Origin: Marivivens donghaensis
GTDB lineage: Bacteria > Pseudomonadota > Alphaproteobacteria > Rhodobacterales > Rhodobacteraceae
NCBI RefSeq assembly: GCF_023541015.1
Contig: NZ_JALNPR010000002.1
Coordinates: forward strand, 310,001-374,000
Length of the DNA: 64,000 nucleotides
Reading direction: 5' to 3'
A program made the translations under genes and the position numbers. Position 1 is the first letter of the stretch. Each line of letters opens with the position of its first letter. Below, piece by piece: positions 54,056-62,589 of this stretch. The notes below the pieces were generated by a model. It worked only from the letters and a program-made list of their open reading frames with translations, was not told the origin of the DNA and searched no databases.

Positions 54056-55176
54056 GAGCCGGCCCCGTGATACCCGTGCATACGGGCAAATGTAGTGATT
54101 GAAAGTGCAAGACGGCCTAGAGGCAGAACCTGCTTTGCGTGACCGAGGTTCACCGCTTCGCGTGGCATGCCGTAGACGACACAAGTTGCCTCGTCTTGGG
54201 CGATAGTGTGGCCACCCGCCCGTTTGATTTCGCCCAAGCATTGCGCCCCATCATCGCCCATGCCCGTCATGATGATACCCAGAATATTCGCGCCACCCGC
54301 CGCGGCCCCAGAGCGGAACAGCACATCAGCAGAGGGTCGATGCCGACTGACACTTTCGCCTTCCACCACTTGGACGCGGTAACCCGAAGGACTACGGCGC
54401 AATAGCATGTGACGATCACCCGCAGCGATGATGCAGCGCCCTTGTGTGACAGTCATTCCGTCTTCGGCTTCGCAAATTTCGATCTGAGCGAGGCTATTCA
54501 AACGATCCGCAAAGGCTTTGGTGAAACCTTTTGGCATGTGCTGAACGACGACGATCCCAGGAGCATCCGCAGGTAAAGCGCAAAGGACTTCGCGCAGAGC
54601 CTCAGTCCCCCCCGTCGAGGCGCCGATGCAAACGATCGGTTCAGTCTTTGGGATCGGGCGCGAGAAGTTAGGCGGCGGTAGAATGACATCCGCTGAGAGT
54701 TTAGCCGTGGGCTGAACTGGCGCTGCCGCACGACGCGGGAGCCTGCGACCAGGCGCGCGATTGCTCTGAGCAGCGGCATGGATTGCATCACAAATTCTGG
54801 CCGACGCCTCTTGGAATACCTTCGCGTCTGCCATCGACGGCTTGAGGATCACATCAACGGCACCCGCCTCCATTGCTTCGACACTACGCTGGGATCCGCT
54901 CTGCGTAAGCGAGGAACAGATGATGACGGGCAATGGACGCTGCGCCATGATCTTTTTTAGGAATGTGATCCCGTCGACACCCGGCATTTCAAGGTCGAGC
55001 AGGATGACATCTGGCAAAGCCTCTTTCATCAAACGTGCTGCGGAATAGGCATCCTGCGCCATGGCCTGAACGCTCAACGCTGGATCGCTTTCAACGATTT
55101 TACGCATCATGACGCGCGCCGACGATGAATCGTCCACGATCAGAACTTTGATGGGGTCAATTTCGGCACTGGTCAT
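54052..55176 (-). CDS. cheB: Chemotaxis response regulator protein-glutamate methylesterase
   Basis: A 374-residue CheB. Receiver domain: acidic pair DD at about 15-16 and phosphoacceptor D61 in VILLDLEMPGVDG. After a linker rich in Arg/Pro comes the methylesterase with Ser in CIGASTGGTEALREVL, His in VVQHMPKGFTKAF and Asp in MTGMGDDGAQCLGEI, so the triad is complete. It removes receptor methyl groups placed by cheR. It overlaps both neighbours by 4 bases. Confidence 0.96.
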   Translation of the reverse strand: MTSAEIDPIKVLIVDDSSSARVMMRKIVESDPALSVQAMAQDAYSAARLMKEALPDVILLDLEMPGVDGITFLKKIMAQRPLPVIICSSLTQSGSQRSVEAMEAGAVDVILKPSMADAKVFQEASARICDAIHAAAQSNRAPGRRLPRRAAAPVQPTAKLSADVILPPPNFSRPIPKTEPIVCIGASTGGTEALREVLCALPADAPGIVVVQHMPKGFTKAFADRLNSLAQIEICEAEDGMTVTQGRCIIAAGDRHMLLRRSPSGYRVQVVEGESVSRHRPSADVLFRSGAAAGGANILGIIMTGMGDDGAQCLGEIKRAGGHTIAQDEATCVVYGMPREAVNLGHAKQVLPLGRLALSITTFARMHGYHGAGS

Positions 55177-56018
55177 CTTGCGATCTTCTTAAAAATTGTA
55201 GGTTTTACTTGTTCGAGGCTGTCACATCGAACGACCATGCTTTCAGCGTGCCCCACGATCAGATAACCGCCTATCTGCAAGTGGTCTGCCAGCCTTTGTA
55301 CGACAGCTGCTTTGTCAGGCGCATCGAAGTAGATCAGGATATTGCGCAGAAAAATCACAGATACATCGCGGTCGACGGGGTAGGACAGATCGATCAGGTT
55401 CATGTGACGGAACCGAACGCGCTGACGTAGCTCGGGGACGATGCGCACTTTGCCATCCATTCGCGGGGTCTGCGCAGTCATGATGTAGCGCCGCGCTAAA
55501 TCAGGGGCGACGGTCGAAATCTGTTCTTCATCATAGACGCCAATCGTCGCCTTTTTGATCATGCGACGCGAGATATCAGTGCCCAGAACGCCCCAGTCAA
55601 ATCGCACGCCTGTGCGACAGGCCTCGGACAGAACCATCGCGATTGTATAGGCTTCGGCACCTTCGGAACTCGCGGCGCTCCAAACCTTCATGCGTGCCTT
55701 TTTCACACCCGCATTGGCGATTAGCTCGGGCACGATATGGCTGCGCAAGAAGTCAAAATGCTCCTTCTCGCGGAAAAAGCTCGTCGTGTTTGTGGTGATG
55801 AGATCAATGACCTGACGCAATTCATCTTCGGGCAATTGTCCATTGACGAGAGCCTGAAGGTAGCTGTTCACATCAGGAAGCTGCCACATGACCATCCGCT
55901 TGCGCAGACGCTGTTCGATCATTGGGGCCTTTGACGCGGGCAAGCTAATGCCAGTTAGGGTCCGGATGATATGCCGGAACCTTTCGCTGGTATCAGTTTG
56001 CAATGACGTCATGACCAC
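55173..56018 (-). CDS. cheR: Chemotaxis protein methyltransferase
   Basis: A 281-residue CheR that methylates receptor glutamates with SAM. The N-terminal helical domain ends near NTTSFFREKEHFDFLRSHIV; the SAM pocket has KVWSAASSEGAEAYTIAM and VIFLRNILIYF. GTG 56018 is chosen because GAGGA lies 7 bases upstream; ATG 56012 and TTG 56042 are alternatives, the last overlapping cheW. It ends inside cheB. Confidence 0.95.
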   Translation of the reverse strand: MVMTSLQTDTSERFRHIIRTLTGISLPASKAPMIEQRLRKRMVMWQLPDVNSYLQALVNGQLPEDELRQVIDLITTNTTSFFREKEHFDFLRSHIVPELIANAGVKKARMKVWSAASSEGAEAYTIAMVLSEACRTGVRFDWGVLGTDISRRMIKKATIGVYDEEQISTVAPDLARRYIMTAQTPRMDGKVRIVPELRQRVRFRHMNLIDLSYPVDRDVSVIFLRNILIYFDAPDKAAVVQRLADHLQIGGYLIVGHAESMVVRCDSLEQVKPTIFKKIAR

Positions 56019-56028
56019 GGTGGAATCC

Positions 56029-56517
56029 TCAAGCCGCGTCAATCGCAGCAGAGGTCGAGACCCCAGCTAGAAGTGCAGGATCACCAAACAGATGATCAAG
56101 GTCGAGGACGCTCACGATTTCACCGTTGCGACGTCCGATCCCCGCGATGGCAGCACCGTCCCACCGCAGCAATTCAGCTTCGGTCAACGGACGAATTTCT
56201 TCGTCGTCCATACGGGTAACTTCGATCACGCGGTCTGTCCGCACGCCAACAACGCCAGAGCCCGTGCCATAGTCCATCAAGGTCACGAGGATACGTGTAT
56301 TGGGCGTGTCCTCTAACGGCTCGAGGTTCAGCAAACTACGCAGATCGACGACAGGGATATTTTCCCCACGCAAATCAATGATGCCCATCAGATACTTCGG
56401 AGCCTTCGGCAATGGTGCGATGGGACGAATGTCCAGAATCTCTCGAACCCGATCGACCGCGACACCATAGATGGCGCGGTCGATTGTGAAGGTGACGATG
56501 TCAGTGCAAGTCGACAT
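56029..56517 (-). CDS. cheW: Chemotaxis coupling protein CheW (second copy)
   Basis: A 162-residue CheW that links receptors to CheA. Motifs: IYGVAVDRVREILDI, YLMGIIDLRGENIPVVDLR and TRILVTLMDYG, with VGVRTDRVIEV later. It lies between mcp and cheR, 14 bases after mcp. The operon holds a second, less similar cheW at 58218, so two coupling proteins serve one CheA. Confidence 0.95.
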   Translation of the reverse strand: MSTCTDIVTFTIDRAIYGVAVDRVREILDIRPIAPLPKAPKYLMGIIDLRGENIPVVDLRSLLNLEPLEDTPNTRILVTLMDYGTGSGVVGVRTDRVIEVTRMDDEEIRPLTEAELLRWDGAAIAGIGRRNGEIVSVLDLDHLFGDPALLAGVSTSAAIDAA

Positions 56518-56531
56518 ACATCCGCTCCGGA

Positions 56532-58202
56532 TCAGTAGGATTTGCTGCGAGCAAATTGATCGTCGAGCGAATCCAGATCATCTTCACCCAGATCGAAATC
56601 GAACCCACCATCAGCTTTTTGCGGACGCGATGGACGCATCGGTTTCTTGGCAGCATTTGCAGCAGGAGCAGATTTGCGCGGTGCTGGTTTTTCAGCTGCA
56701 GCGCCATCCATTTCAAAGAACCCAACGATACGCTCCAACTCAGAGGACATATCCGCCAATTCAACCGCACTTGCCGAGAGTTGCTCGGACGCCGAGGTGT
56801 TCTCTTGGGTCACGCGGTCCAGCTGTTGGATCGACATGTTGATCTGGGACGAACCCGTTGCCAGTTCACGCGCAGCCACCGAAATTTCAGTGACAAGCGA
56901 CGATGTGCGTTCGATGTCAGGAACAAGACCTTGAAGCATTTCACCAGCGCTTGCAGCAGTCTGAACTGTCGACGCAGAGAGCGACGAGATTTCAGTTGCC
57001 GCAGTCTGGCTACGTTCTGCGAGTTTCCGAACTTCAGCCGCAACGACCGCGAAACCACGCCCATGCTCACCCGCACGTGCAGCCTCAACAGCAGCGTTCA
57101 GAGCGAGCAGGTCGGTCTGACGCGCGATTTCCTGCACAATCATGATGCGTTCAGCGATGGTCTGCATCGCATCAACAGCTTGGGTCACAGCCTTACCGCT
57201 GTTGCGCGCATCTTCGGCAGACTTGGTTGCCATCTGTTCGGTGATGCTCGCGTTTTCAGCGGTCTGTTTGATGTTCGCAGCCATCTGCTCAACAGCAGCC
57301 GAAGCTTCTTCGGTCGACGATGCCTGTTCTGTTGCGCCCTGCGAGAGCTCTTCGGAGGTCGCGGCCATCTGAGTCGCGCCGTTGTTCACGTTGCGCACCG
57401 AATGGGTCACTTCACCGACGATATCACGCAGCTTTACAACCATGTCGTTGATTGCGGTCTGCAGATCACCGATCTCGTCACGGCCCTGGACGTCAATTGT
57501 GTTGCGAAGATCACCTTTGGCAACGCTACGAGCCATTGCCGAAGCCACACCAAGGCGACGCGAGATACTCAGAACGATGAAGAGCGCGGAAATAGCACCC
57601 ACCAGCATCGTTGCGGCAACGATGATAATCAGATTGCGACGACCGGCAACAAAGCTCGCTTGGTCTGCAGCGACGCTGGCTTCGAGGCGGCCGTGAACGA
57701 GTTCATGCAGTTGCTCGAGCATGTTCTGCAGATTTTCTGTTTCGTCGCGCAAAGCGCCGTGGAACATGGTGTTCGCTGGATCACCCTGACCCGAAAGTTC
57801 ATATGCTATGACACGCTGAGCGGTCGCCAGCGCTTCAGCATCGGCCTGTTCGAAATTATCTAAGATCGTGATCATGTCCGGCGTAGCGACAGCACGAATT
57901 TCAGCCACATATTGCTTGGCTTCCTCATTCAGCTCATTCAAGTGCGCGCGAAGGTTCGGAATGTGGTTCGCTGGCGCATCAGGAAGACCGATGAGAATTT
58001 CCGCAACAGTGGTACGGACCATCAATTTAATGCGGGTCAGATCTTCGATCAGCAACAAAACCGGAACTTCGTCAGCGACAACCGCGTCGTAGTTTTGGTT
58101 GACCTTATCGAGGTCCCTAAGGGCGATCCCCATCGAAATCGACGAGAGGATAAACACGAACAAAAAGGTGGCGGCGAGTTTAACTTTGATGCTCAGACGC
58201 AT
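56532..58202 (-). CDS. mcp: Methyl-accepting chemotaxis protein
   Basis: A 556-residue transmembrane receptor. TM1 is near the start ([20 protein letters not shown]), then a helical four-helix-bundle sensor to about residue 187, TM2 ([20 protein letters not shown]), HAMP and the signalling tip [20 protein letters not shown] followed by [20 protein letters not shown]. The tail is Lys/Pro-rich, then acidic ([14 protein letters not shown]), and lacks an NWETF-type pentapeptide. Ligand is unknown. It is mid-operon between the two cheW genes. Confidence 0.96.
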   Translation of the reverse strand: MRLSIKVKLAATFLFVFILSSISMGIALRDLDKVNQNYDAVVADEVPVLLLIEDLTRIKLMVRTTVAEILIGLPDAPANHIPNLRAHLNELNEEAKQYVAEIRAVATPDMITILDNFEQADAEALATAQRVIAYELSGQGDPANTMFHGALRDETENLQNMLEQLHELVHGRLEASVAADQASFVAGRRNLIIIVAATMLVGAISALFIVLSISRRLGVASAMARSVAKGDLRNTIDVQGRDEIGDLQTAINDMVVKLRDIVGEVTHSVRNVNNGATQMAATSEELSQGATEQASSTEEASAAVEQMAANIKQTAENASITEQMATKSAEDARNSGKAVTQAVDAMQTIAERIMIVQEIARQTDLLALNAAVEAARAGEHGRGFAVVAAEVRKLAERSQTAATEISSLSASTVQTAASAGEMLQGLVPDIERTSSLVTEISVAARELATGSSQINMSIQQLDRVTQENTSASEQLSASAVELADMSSELERIVGFFEMDGAAAEKPAPRKSAPAANAAKKPMRPSRPQKADGGFDFDLGEDDLDSLDDQFARSKSY

Positions 58203-58217
58203 GTCACAGTTCCCAAG

Positions 58218-58700
58218 TTAGGCAACAGCGGCGCGCTGCGCCATTGCTGTAAAGATTGCGGATAGGTCGGGGATGAGGACGAATTCGCCCTCTGGGCCCT
58301 TGAACAGGCCTTCGACAAATTCAGAGGGCCACATAGACGTGGCGGGTAGTGGTTCGATGGATTTCGACGGGATGGTCGCGACTTCGTGGACGATGTCAGC
58401 CATCACGGCGACCGTTGTTGGTTCGCCGCCGATGACGGCTTCTAGGACGAGGAAACGACGAGCGTCCTCGGGGCGTTCGGCTGGATTGGGGTCGTTGATC
58501 CCCAACGGCAAACGCAGGTCGCCCAGTGGCAAAACTGCCCCACGGACGTTAACCACCCAAGGCGCAAAATCACCTGCACCTGGAACGCGGGTCGTTGGAA
58601 GCGGGTCGATGATCTCGCGCAGATCGGTCGCTGGAATAGCGAGGCGTTGAGGGCCGATCGAAAAGGTGATTACGATTTTATGAGACGCGGCGAGTGTCAT
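58218..58700 (-). CDS. cheW: Chemotaxis coupling protein CheW (first copy)
   Basis: A 160-residue CheW-domain protein: RLAIPATDLREIIDPLPTTR, APWVVNVRGAVLPLGDLRL and a C-terminal FVLIPDLSAIFTAM. Its start overlaps the cheA stop by 4 bases. It is more divergent than the 56029 copy and may prefer a different partner. Confidence 0.94.
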   Translation of the reverse strand: MTLAASHKIVITFSIGPQRLAIPATDLREIIDPLPTTRVPGAGDFAPWVVNVRGAVLPLGDLRLPLGINDPNPAERPEDARRFLVLEAVIGGEPTTVAVMADIVHEVATIPSKSIEPLPATSMWPSEFVEGLFKGPEGEFVLIPDLSAIFTAMAQRAAVA

Positions 58701-60679
58701 GCGGCCACCTCTTTCTTAGGTTCGATCAATGGCCCCGACATCGCGAGAAGCTGCGCAACATCTACGATCAGAGAAACAGTGCCATCCCCCAGAATGGTCG
58801 CGCCAGAAATCGCGCGGGCACCCTGCTGGAGTTTAGAGACCTGTTTGATCACCGTTTGGTTCGTGCCGATAATCCGATCGACAACGATCCCCATGCGGGC
58901 ATCGCCAGACTCCACCACCACAACGTTCTGTTCGGTCGGCGGCTCACCTTCGCAGTCAAACAGATGACGCAACCGAACGAAGGGCACGAACTGACCGCGG
59001 ATATCGAGGTAGTCGCCGTTGCGAGATGCAATGCGTTTGTCCAACGGCAGTTCGAAAATCTCTTTTACTGACGACATCGGCAGTGTGTAGCGCTCGTCCG
59101 CAATCTCAATCAGCAAACCATCAATGATCGCGAGGGTCAGTGGGAGGCGCAGAGTAACTGTCGTTCCTTGACCCAGTTTACTGTCGATTTCGATGACACC
59201 ACGCAGCCCTTCGATGGTGCGGCGGACAACATCCATGCCGACACCACGGCCAGACAGTTCTGTGATCGTTTCGGCGGTCGAGAACCCAGGTTCAAGAACC
59301 AGCGCGAACACCTGACCTGCTGTCAGTTGGGCTTCAGAGGTGATCAAGCCGCGCTCGATCGCCTTTGCGCGAATTTTGTCGGCGCTCATGCCACGCCCAT
59401 CATCGCGAACAACGATGTGAACCTCGCCACCAACATGAGTTGCGGACAGTTCAATCCGCCCAACATGATCTTTGTCCGTCTGCGCTCTGGCTGCGGGATC
59501 TTCCATACCGTGGTCGATGGCATTGCGCAGGATATGCACCAACGGATCAGCGAGCTTTTCGATCACCGTTTTGTCGAGTTCGGTATCCTCACCATCGACC
59601 ACAAATTCCACGGGTTTGCCCAGATCAGACGAAAGACCAAGGATCAAACGGCGGAAGCGCGACACCAAAGTCCGCATCGGGACCATGCGCATGGTCATCG
59701 TCGCATCCCGCAGACGTGCAGCAAGGCGGGTGACTTCTTCTGCGGTCGAAAGCAGAGCGGGATCACGGCTGTGACGCGCCAGTTCCGTCAAACGCGCCTC
59801 AACGGTCACCAGTTCCCCAACAGAGTCCATAAGCGCGTCAAGACGCGCAGCAGGCACACGAATAGAGGCGGCAGGTTCGGTTGCGGCAGGCGCTTTGTCA
59901 GAGGGCGCTTGCTGTTGTGGGGCTGGGGTGTCGAGGGCGGGTGCCTCGGACAGGAGATCATCAATCTCGTCACGCTCGACAACCTCGTTGACCTCGGTAG
60001 CGGTCAGCGTCCAGTCAGCGTCCGCGAACATGAATACGTCTTCGACATCACCCTCTGCGACGCCAGCAGGCAATTGCATCTGCCACGCGACATAGCACTG
60101 ATCCGCATTCAGATCGTCCAATGCTGGAATGTCAGAAAGGTCGGCAACGATTTGGGTCGCGCCGAGGTCTTTCAACTCCGACAGCAGAATATCGGGGCGT
60201 GCGCCCAGCGCGAGGGCATCCTCGGACAGTTTGAACCGAAGGGTCGCGGGCGCGTTTGATGTGACCGCTTCGGCCTCGATTTCATCGTCGATATCGGCTG
60301 CCGCAACTCCTCCACCCGATGTCAGATCGCGCAAGGCATTCAAAATAGCGACACGATCACCGTCTGGATCAGCGTCGCCATTGACCAGTCCCGGAATTTG
60401 GTCACGTGCCGCAAGGCCGAGGCGCACTAACTCGGGCGTTACAGGAACTGCACCAGCGCGGACCTTTTCAAAGGCGGTTTCAAAGTCATGGATAAACGCC
60501 GCAAGATCGGTGAACCCGAACATCGCGCCGCTTCCCTTAACGGTATGAAGATCACGGAAGACCTGATTGATCAGCCCCGCATCTTCAGGGCTCTCCTGAA
60601 GATCGACCAAGCCCCTTTCGAGACTCTCGAGCAGCTCTACGAGCTCTTCCTGAAAGACTGCAATCAGATCATCAGACAT
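58697..60679 (-). CDS. cheA: Chemotaxis histidine kinase CheA
   Basis: A 660-residue kinase. Hpt domain: phosphorylated His45 in FRDLHTVKGSGAMFGF. A linker (about 140-260) with a CheA-type middle domain leads to the dimerisation helices (ALMDSVGELVTVEARLTELA), the ATPase (HILRNAIDHGMEDP, VRDDGRGM, GRGVGMDVVRRTIEGLRG) and a C-terminal CheW-like domain. It phosphorylates cheY and cheB. It starts at the cheY stop (one-base overlap). Confidence 0.96.
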   Translation of the reverse strand: MSDDLIAVFQEELVELLESLERGLVDLQESPEDAGLINQVFRDLHTVKGSGAMFGFTDLAAFIHDFETAFEKVRAGAVPVTPELVRLGLAARDQIPGLVNGDADPDGDRVAILNALRDLTSGGGVAAADIDDEIEAEAVTSNAPATLRFKLSEDALALGARPDILLSELKDLGATQIVADLSDIPALDDLNADQCYVAWQMQLPAGVAEGDVEDVFMFADADWTLTATEVNEVVERDEIDDLLSEAPALDTPAPQQQAPSDKAPAATEPAASIRVPAARLDALMDSVGELVTVEARLTELARHSRDPALLSTAEEVTRLAARLRDATMTMRMVPMRTLVSRFRRLILGLSSDLGKPVEFVVDGEDTELDKTVIEKLADPLVHILRNAIDHGMEDPAARAQTDKDHVGRIELSATHVGGEVHIVVRDDGRGMSADKIRAKAIERGLITSEAQLTAGQVFALVLEPGFSTAETITELSGRGVGMDVVRRTIEGLRGVIEIDSKLGQGTTVTLRLPLTLAIIDGLLIEIADERYTLPMSSVKEIFELPLDKRIASRNGDYLDIRGQFVPFVRLRHLFDCEGEPPTEQNVVVVESGDARMGIVVDRIIGTNQTVIKQVSKLQQGARAISGATILGDGTVSLIVDVAQLLAMSGPLIEPKKEVAA

Positions 60680-61044
60680 CAGCCCAATACCTTTTTCACA
60701 ACAGCGAGGAGTTTGTCTTGGGTGAAGGGCTTAACCATCCAACCCAATGCGCCCGCTTCGCGAGCTTGAGATTTCAGCGTGTCGGCGGAATCTGTCGACA
60801 GAACTACGATCGGCACGCCGCGACCGTTAGGGTGCTGGCGCAACGCCTTAATCATGGAAATCCCATCCATGCGCGGCATGTTCTGATCGGTAATGATGGC
60901 ATCAACGCGCGAGCTGGTTGCTTTTTCCAAACCGTCTTGGCCGTCGGACGCCTCGAGAACGTTATAACCCGCTTCGCGGAGCGTCAGGGCAATCATCCGG
61001 CGGATCGACGGGCTATCATCAACGGTCAGTACAGTTTTAGTCAT
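60679..61044 (-). CDS. cheY: Chemotaxis response regulator CheY
   Basis: A 121-residue single receiver domain. Acidic pair D9/D10, phosphoacceptor D53 in ITDQNMPRMDG, the Thr/Ser switch in VVLSTDSADT and Lys in MVKPFTQDKL. No output domain, so it acts by binding another protein: the flagellar switch or, if the operon is not for motility, another target. It is second in the operon. Confidence 0.95.
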   Translation of the reverse strand: MTKTVLTVDDSPSIRRMIALTLREAGYNVLEASDGQDGLEKATSSRVDAIITDQNMPRMDGISMIKALRQHPNGRGVPIVVLSTDSADTLKSQAREAGALGWMVKPFTQDKLLAVVKKVLG

Positions 61045-61057
61045 ATCGATATCCGAG

Positions 61058-61363
61058 TTATTCTTGTGCGCCAGTCATTGAGCCGGCAATCATTTCAGCG
61101 CTGAGCGCATGGGCCGCCAAAGCATTGAGAACCGTGGTGTTTTCAGGTGACATACGAACCTCAAAACCGATCCGACGCGCGCGTGCCGCTGCAGCTGTTG
61201 CGACAAGAACCTGAAGCGGACCGAATTCGATCTTTTCCAGCTCAGCCACATCAACGATGCATCCACCTTCGTCCAAGGCATCCTTAAGACACTCGAGCAG
61301 TTCAGCCGCATCCGAGTGAAACAGTTCTCCTGACAAAGAAATCTCGACGTCAGACATGTACAC
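61058..61363 (-). CDS. STAS-domain protein heading the chemosensory operon
   Basis: A 101-residue STAS protein: SLSGELFHSDAAELLECLKD, then the Asp/Glu loop IVDVAELEKIEFGPLQVLVA and a C-terminal helix. GTG 61363 has GAGGAG close by; ATG 61357 is an alternative. The usual phosphorylatable Ser of anti-sigma antagonists reads FG in EFGPLQ, so regulation by phosphorylation is doubtful. It is the first gene of the operon, before cheY. Confidence 0.85.
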   Translation of the reverse strand: MYMSDVEISLSGELFHSDAAELLECLKDALDEGGCIVDVAELEKIEFGPLQVLVATAAAARARRIGFEVRMSPENTTVLNALAAHALSAEMIAGSMTGAQE

Positions 61364-61733
61364 TTCTTCTCCTCAACACGCCCAAAACGGACTGATTTTA
61401 CTTGGCCCACGTGTCGATAACGGTCGAAGGGGCAAAAACTTTACTTCTCCATGCCAAACCACTGCATCTCTTTCGTATCGACAGGTGCCCAATAGGGCCC
61501 GTCTACGCAGAGCCAAAATGCGAAGGTATCAGGCGGGGATTAGTCGCAAGTTTCGTGCCACATGAACAAAGGAGAAGACGCAGCAGGAACTGCCGCGTTG
61601 TGAAATGTTGGCGATGAGATGAGAATGGGACCGAACGAGACTTTACGGCTTCGAAAAACAACCGTCTCAATCGGTTAAGGTCTTTGCCAAGCAAAGTAGA
61701 ACGGGCCGCACTTTGGCGGCCCCTCTTCAAAAA
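61364..61733. other. Region between STAS and ribH: promoter of the che operon, otherwise empty
   Basis: About 370 bases. The end near 61700-61722 holds the ribH terminator. The remainder must hold the che promoter; I see no clear promoter consensus. Short open frames exist on both strands but have no ribosome-binding site or recognisable protein. Confidence 0.5.
61696..61722 (-). terminator. Rho-independent terminator after ribH
   Basis: On the minus strand GGGCCGC (61722-61716) pairs with GCGGCCC (61709-61703) across a 6-base loop, then GTTCTACTTT. It lies 12 bases past the ribH stop. Confidence 0.65.
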
Positions 61734-62171
61734 TCAGATATTGAGATCAGCGATCATTCGTACAGCCGATGCAGCCTCTTCGCCCTTCTTGACGAAGTGT
61801 GCATGATAGAACCCGATGTGTTCCTCAGTCGGCTGGAAGTGATGTGGTGTCAGGGACACCGAATACGTCGGCACACCTGTTTCCATCTGCGCTTGCATCA
61901 GGCCATCGACGACAGCCGAAGCGACGAAATCGTGACGGTAAATGCCACCGTCAACAACCAGCGCAGCGCAGACGATTGCGTCGTATTTTCCAGACGCGCC
62001 CAGCTTTTTCGCCAGAAGCGGCATTTCGAATGCCCCTGGGACATCGAAGGATTTGATATCTACAGCACGGCCAGCGTCAGCCATACCTTTTTCAAAGCCG
62101 ACCAATGCTTGATCGACGATTTCCGCATGCCAGCGGGCCTTAATGAAGGCAATGTTTAGTTTGTCAGTCAT
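61734..62171 (-). CDS. ribH: 6,7-dimethyl-8-ribityllumazine synthase, RibH2 type
   Basis: A 145-residue lumazine synthase, condensing the pyrimidine and butanone-phosphate precursors of riboflavin. It starts MTDKLNIAFIKARWHAEIVD at ATG 62171. SFDVPGAFEMPL, DGGIYRHDFVASAVVDGLM and VSLTPHHFQ are as I recall for the RibH2 group of alphaproteobacteria (Brucella-type). An FMN riboswitch lies 80 bases upstream, and a hairpin encloses its Shine-Dalgarno. It is alone, with its own terminator. Confidence 0.93.
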   Translation of the reverse strand: MTDKLNIAFIKARWHAEIVDQALVGFEKGMADAGRAVDIKSFDVPGAFEMPLLAKKLGASGKYDAIVCAALVVDGGIYRHDFVASAVVDGLMQAQMETGVPTYSVSLTPHHFQPTEEHIGFYHAHFVKKGEEAASAVRMIADLNI

Positions 62172-62204
62172 GGAACCATTCCTTTGTCTTATCAAAATGG
62201 TCCC
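62172..62204 (-). promoter_or_regulatory. Hairpin around the ribH ribosome-binding site
   Basis: On the minus strand GGGACCATT (62204-62196) can pair with AATGGTTCC (62180-62172), directly abutting the ATG. The loop contains the Shine-Dalgarno CAAAGG (62186-62181). It is a candidate expression platform for the upstream FMN riboswitch, acting on translation. Confidence 0.5.
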
Positions 62205-62250
62205 AAGGCGCAGCCGCCCGAACACAGACGCATTGCTGCGCTGCCCCGAA

Positions 62251-62374
62251 CGTTCTCTTTCATCCGGACTTTAACCGTCGGCCCCGGAATTTCACCGGAT
62301 CTGCTGACCCCACCTTTGATGGGCGCTCGCGGGCTTTAACCGCCGGTGGGGAATTTCACCCCGCCCTGAGAACA
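62251..62374 (-). ncRNA. FMN riboswitch (RFN element) upstream of ribH
   Basis: On the minus strand the P1 stem GTTCTC/GAGAAC (62373-62368 with 62257-62252) closes a ~120-nt element. The conserved RFN parts are present: CAGGGCGGGGTGAAATTCCC near the 5' end, CACCGGCGGTTAAAGCCCGCG, then TCAGCAGATCCGGTGAAATT, CCGACGGTTAAAGTCCGGATG and GAAAGAGAAC at the 3' end. It binds FMN and lowers expression when FMN is plentiful. A downstream hairpin encloses the ribH ribosome-binding site; no T-run terminator is seen between it and ribH. Confidence 0.93.
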
Positions 62375-62379
62375 CGGTT

Positions 62380-62408
62380 TTAATGCCAACCTTCCCCAAG
62401 ATTGACAA
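62380..62408 (-). promoter_or_regulatory. Predicted promoter of the FMN-riboswitch transcript
   Basis: On the minus strand TTGTCA (62408-62403), 17 bases, then CATTAA (62385-62380). The transcript would begin within a few bases of the riboswitch P1 stem, which supports the placement. Confidence 0.45.
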
Positions 62409-62473
62409 GGGCTGCCTGCGACAGATCAGTTAACCGTTGCGTCACCAAAGCCGAAACGGCCTTAGAGTTTCGC

Positions 62474-62502
62474 TTGCACGTCATGGCGCGCCAAAGTTAA
62501 AG
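62474..62502 (+). promoter_or_regulatory. Predicted promoter of tRNA-Arg(TCT)
   Basis: TTGCAC (62474-62479), 17 bases, TTAAAG (62497-62502), ending 10 bases before the tRNA 5' end. Pattern match only. Confidence 0.45.
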
Positions 62503-62512
62503 AGCATCCAGC

Positions 62513-62589
62513 GGTCCCATAGCTCAACTGGATAGAGCAGCTGACTTCTAATCAGCAGGTTCGGGGTTCGAGTCCTCGTGGGATCGCCA
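62513..62589 (+). tRNA. tRNA-Arg, anticodon TCT
   Basis: 77 bases that fold as a full cloverleaf: acceptor GGTCCCA with TGGGATC (one G-T), D-stem from GCTC, anticodon arm GCTGA-CTTCTAA-TCAGC with TCT as anticodon, T-arm CGGGG-TTCGAGT-CCTCG, discriminator G and an encoded CCA. It reads AGA and AGG. The CCA abuts the stop codon of the convergent transporter gene. Confidence 0.95.

Noticed and set aside
56556-57863. 435-codon open frame antisense to mcp
   Set aside because: Mirrors the highly conserved MCP signalling domain; Cys/Arg/His-rich product without a domain.
59168-60259. 363-codon open frame antisense to cheA
   Set aside because: Mirrors cheA; no domain or ribosome-binding site.
61503-61730. 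75-codon minus-strand frame between STAS and ribH
   Set aside because: It runs through the ribH terminator hairpin and has a basic, Ser/Arg-rich product with no family.
62513-62589. tRNA-Arg as an integration site for a mobile element
   Set aside because: No integrase, direct repeat of the tRNA 3' end or foreign-looking gene is visible on either side.
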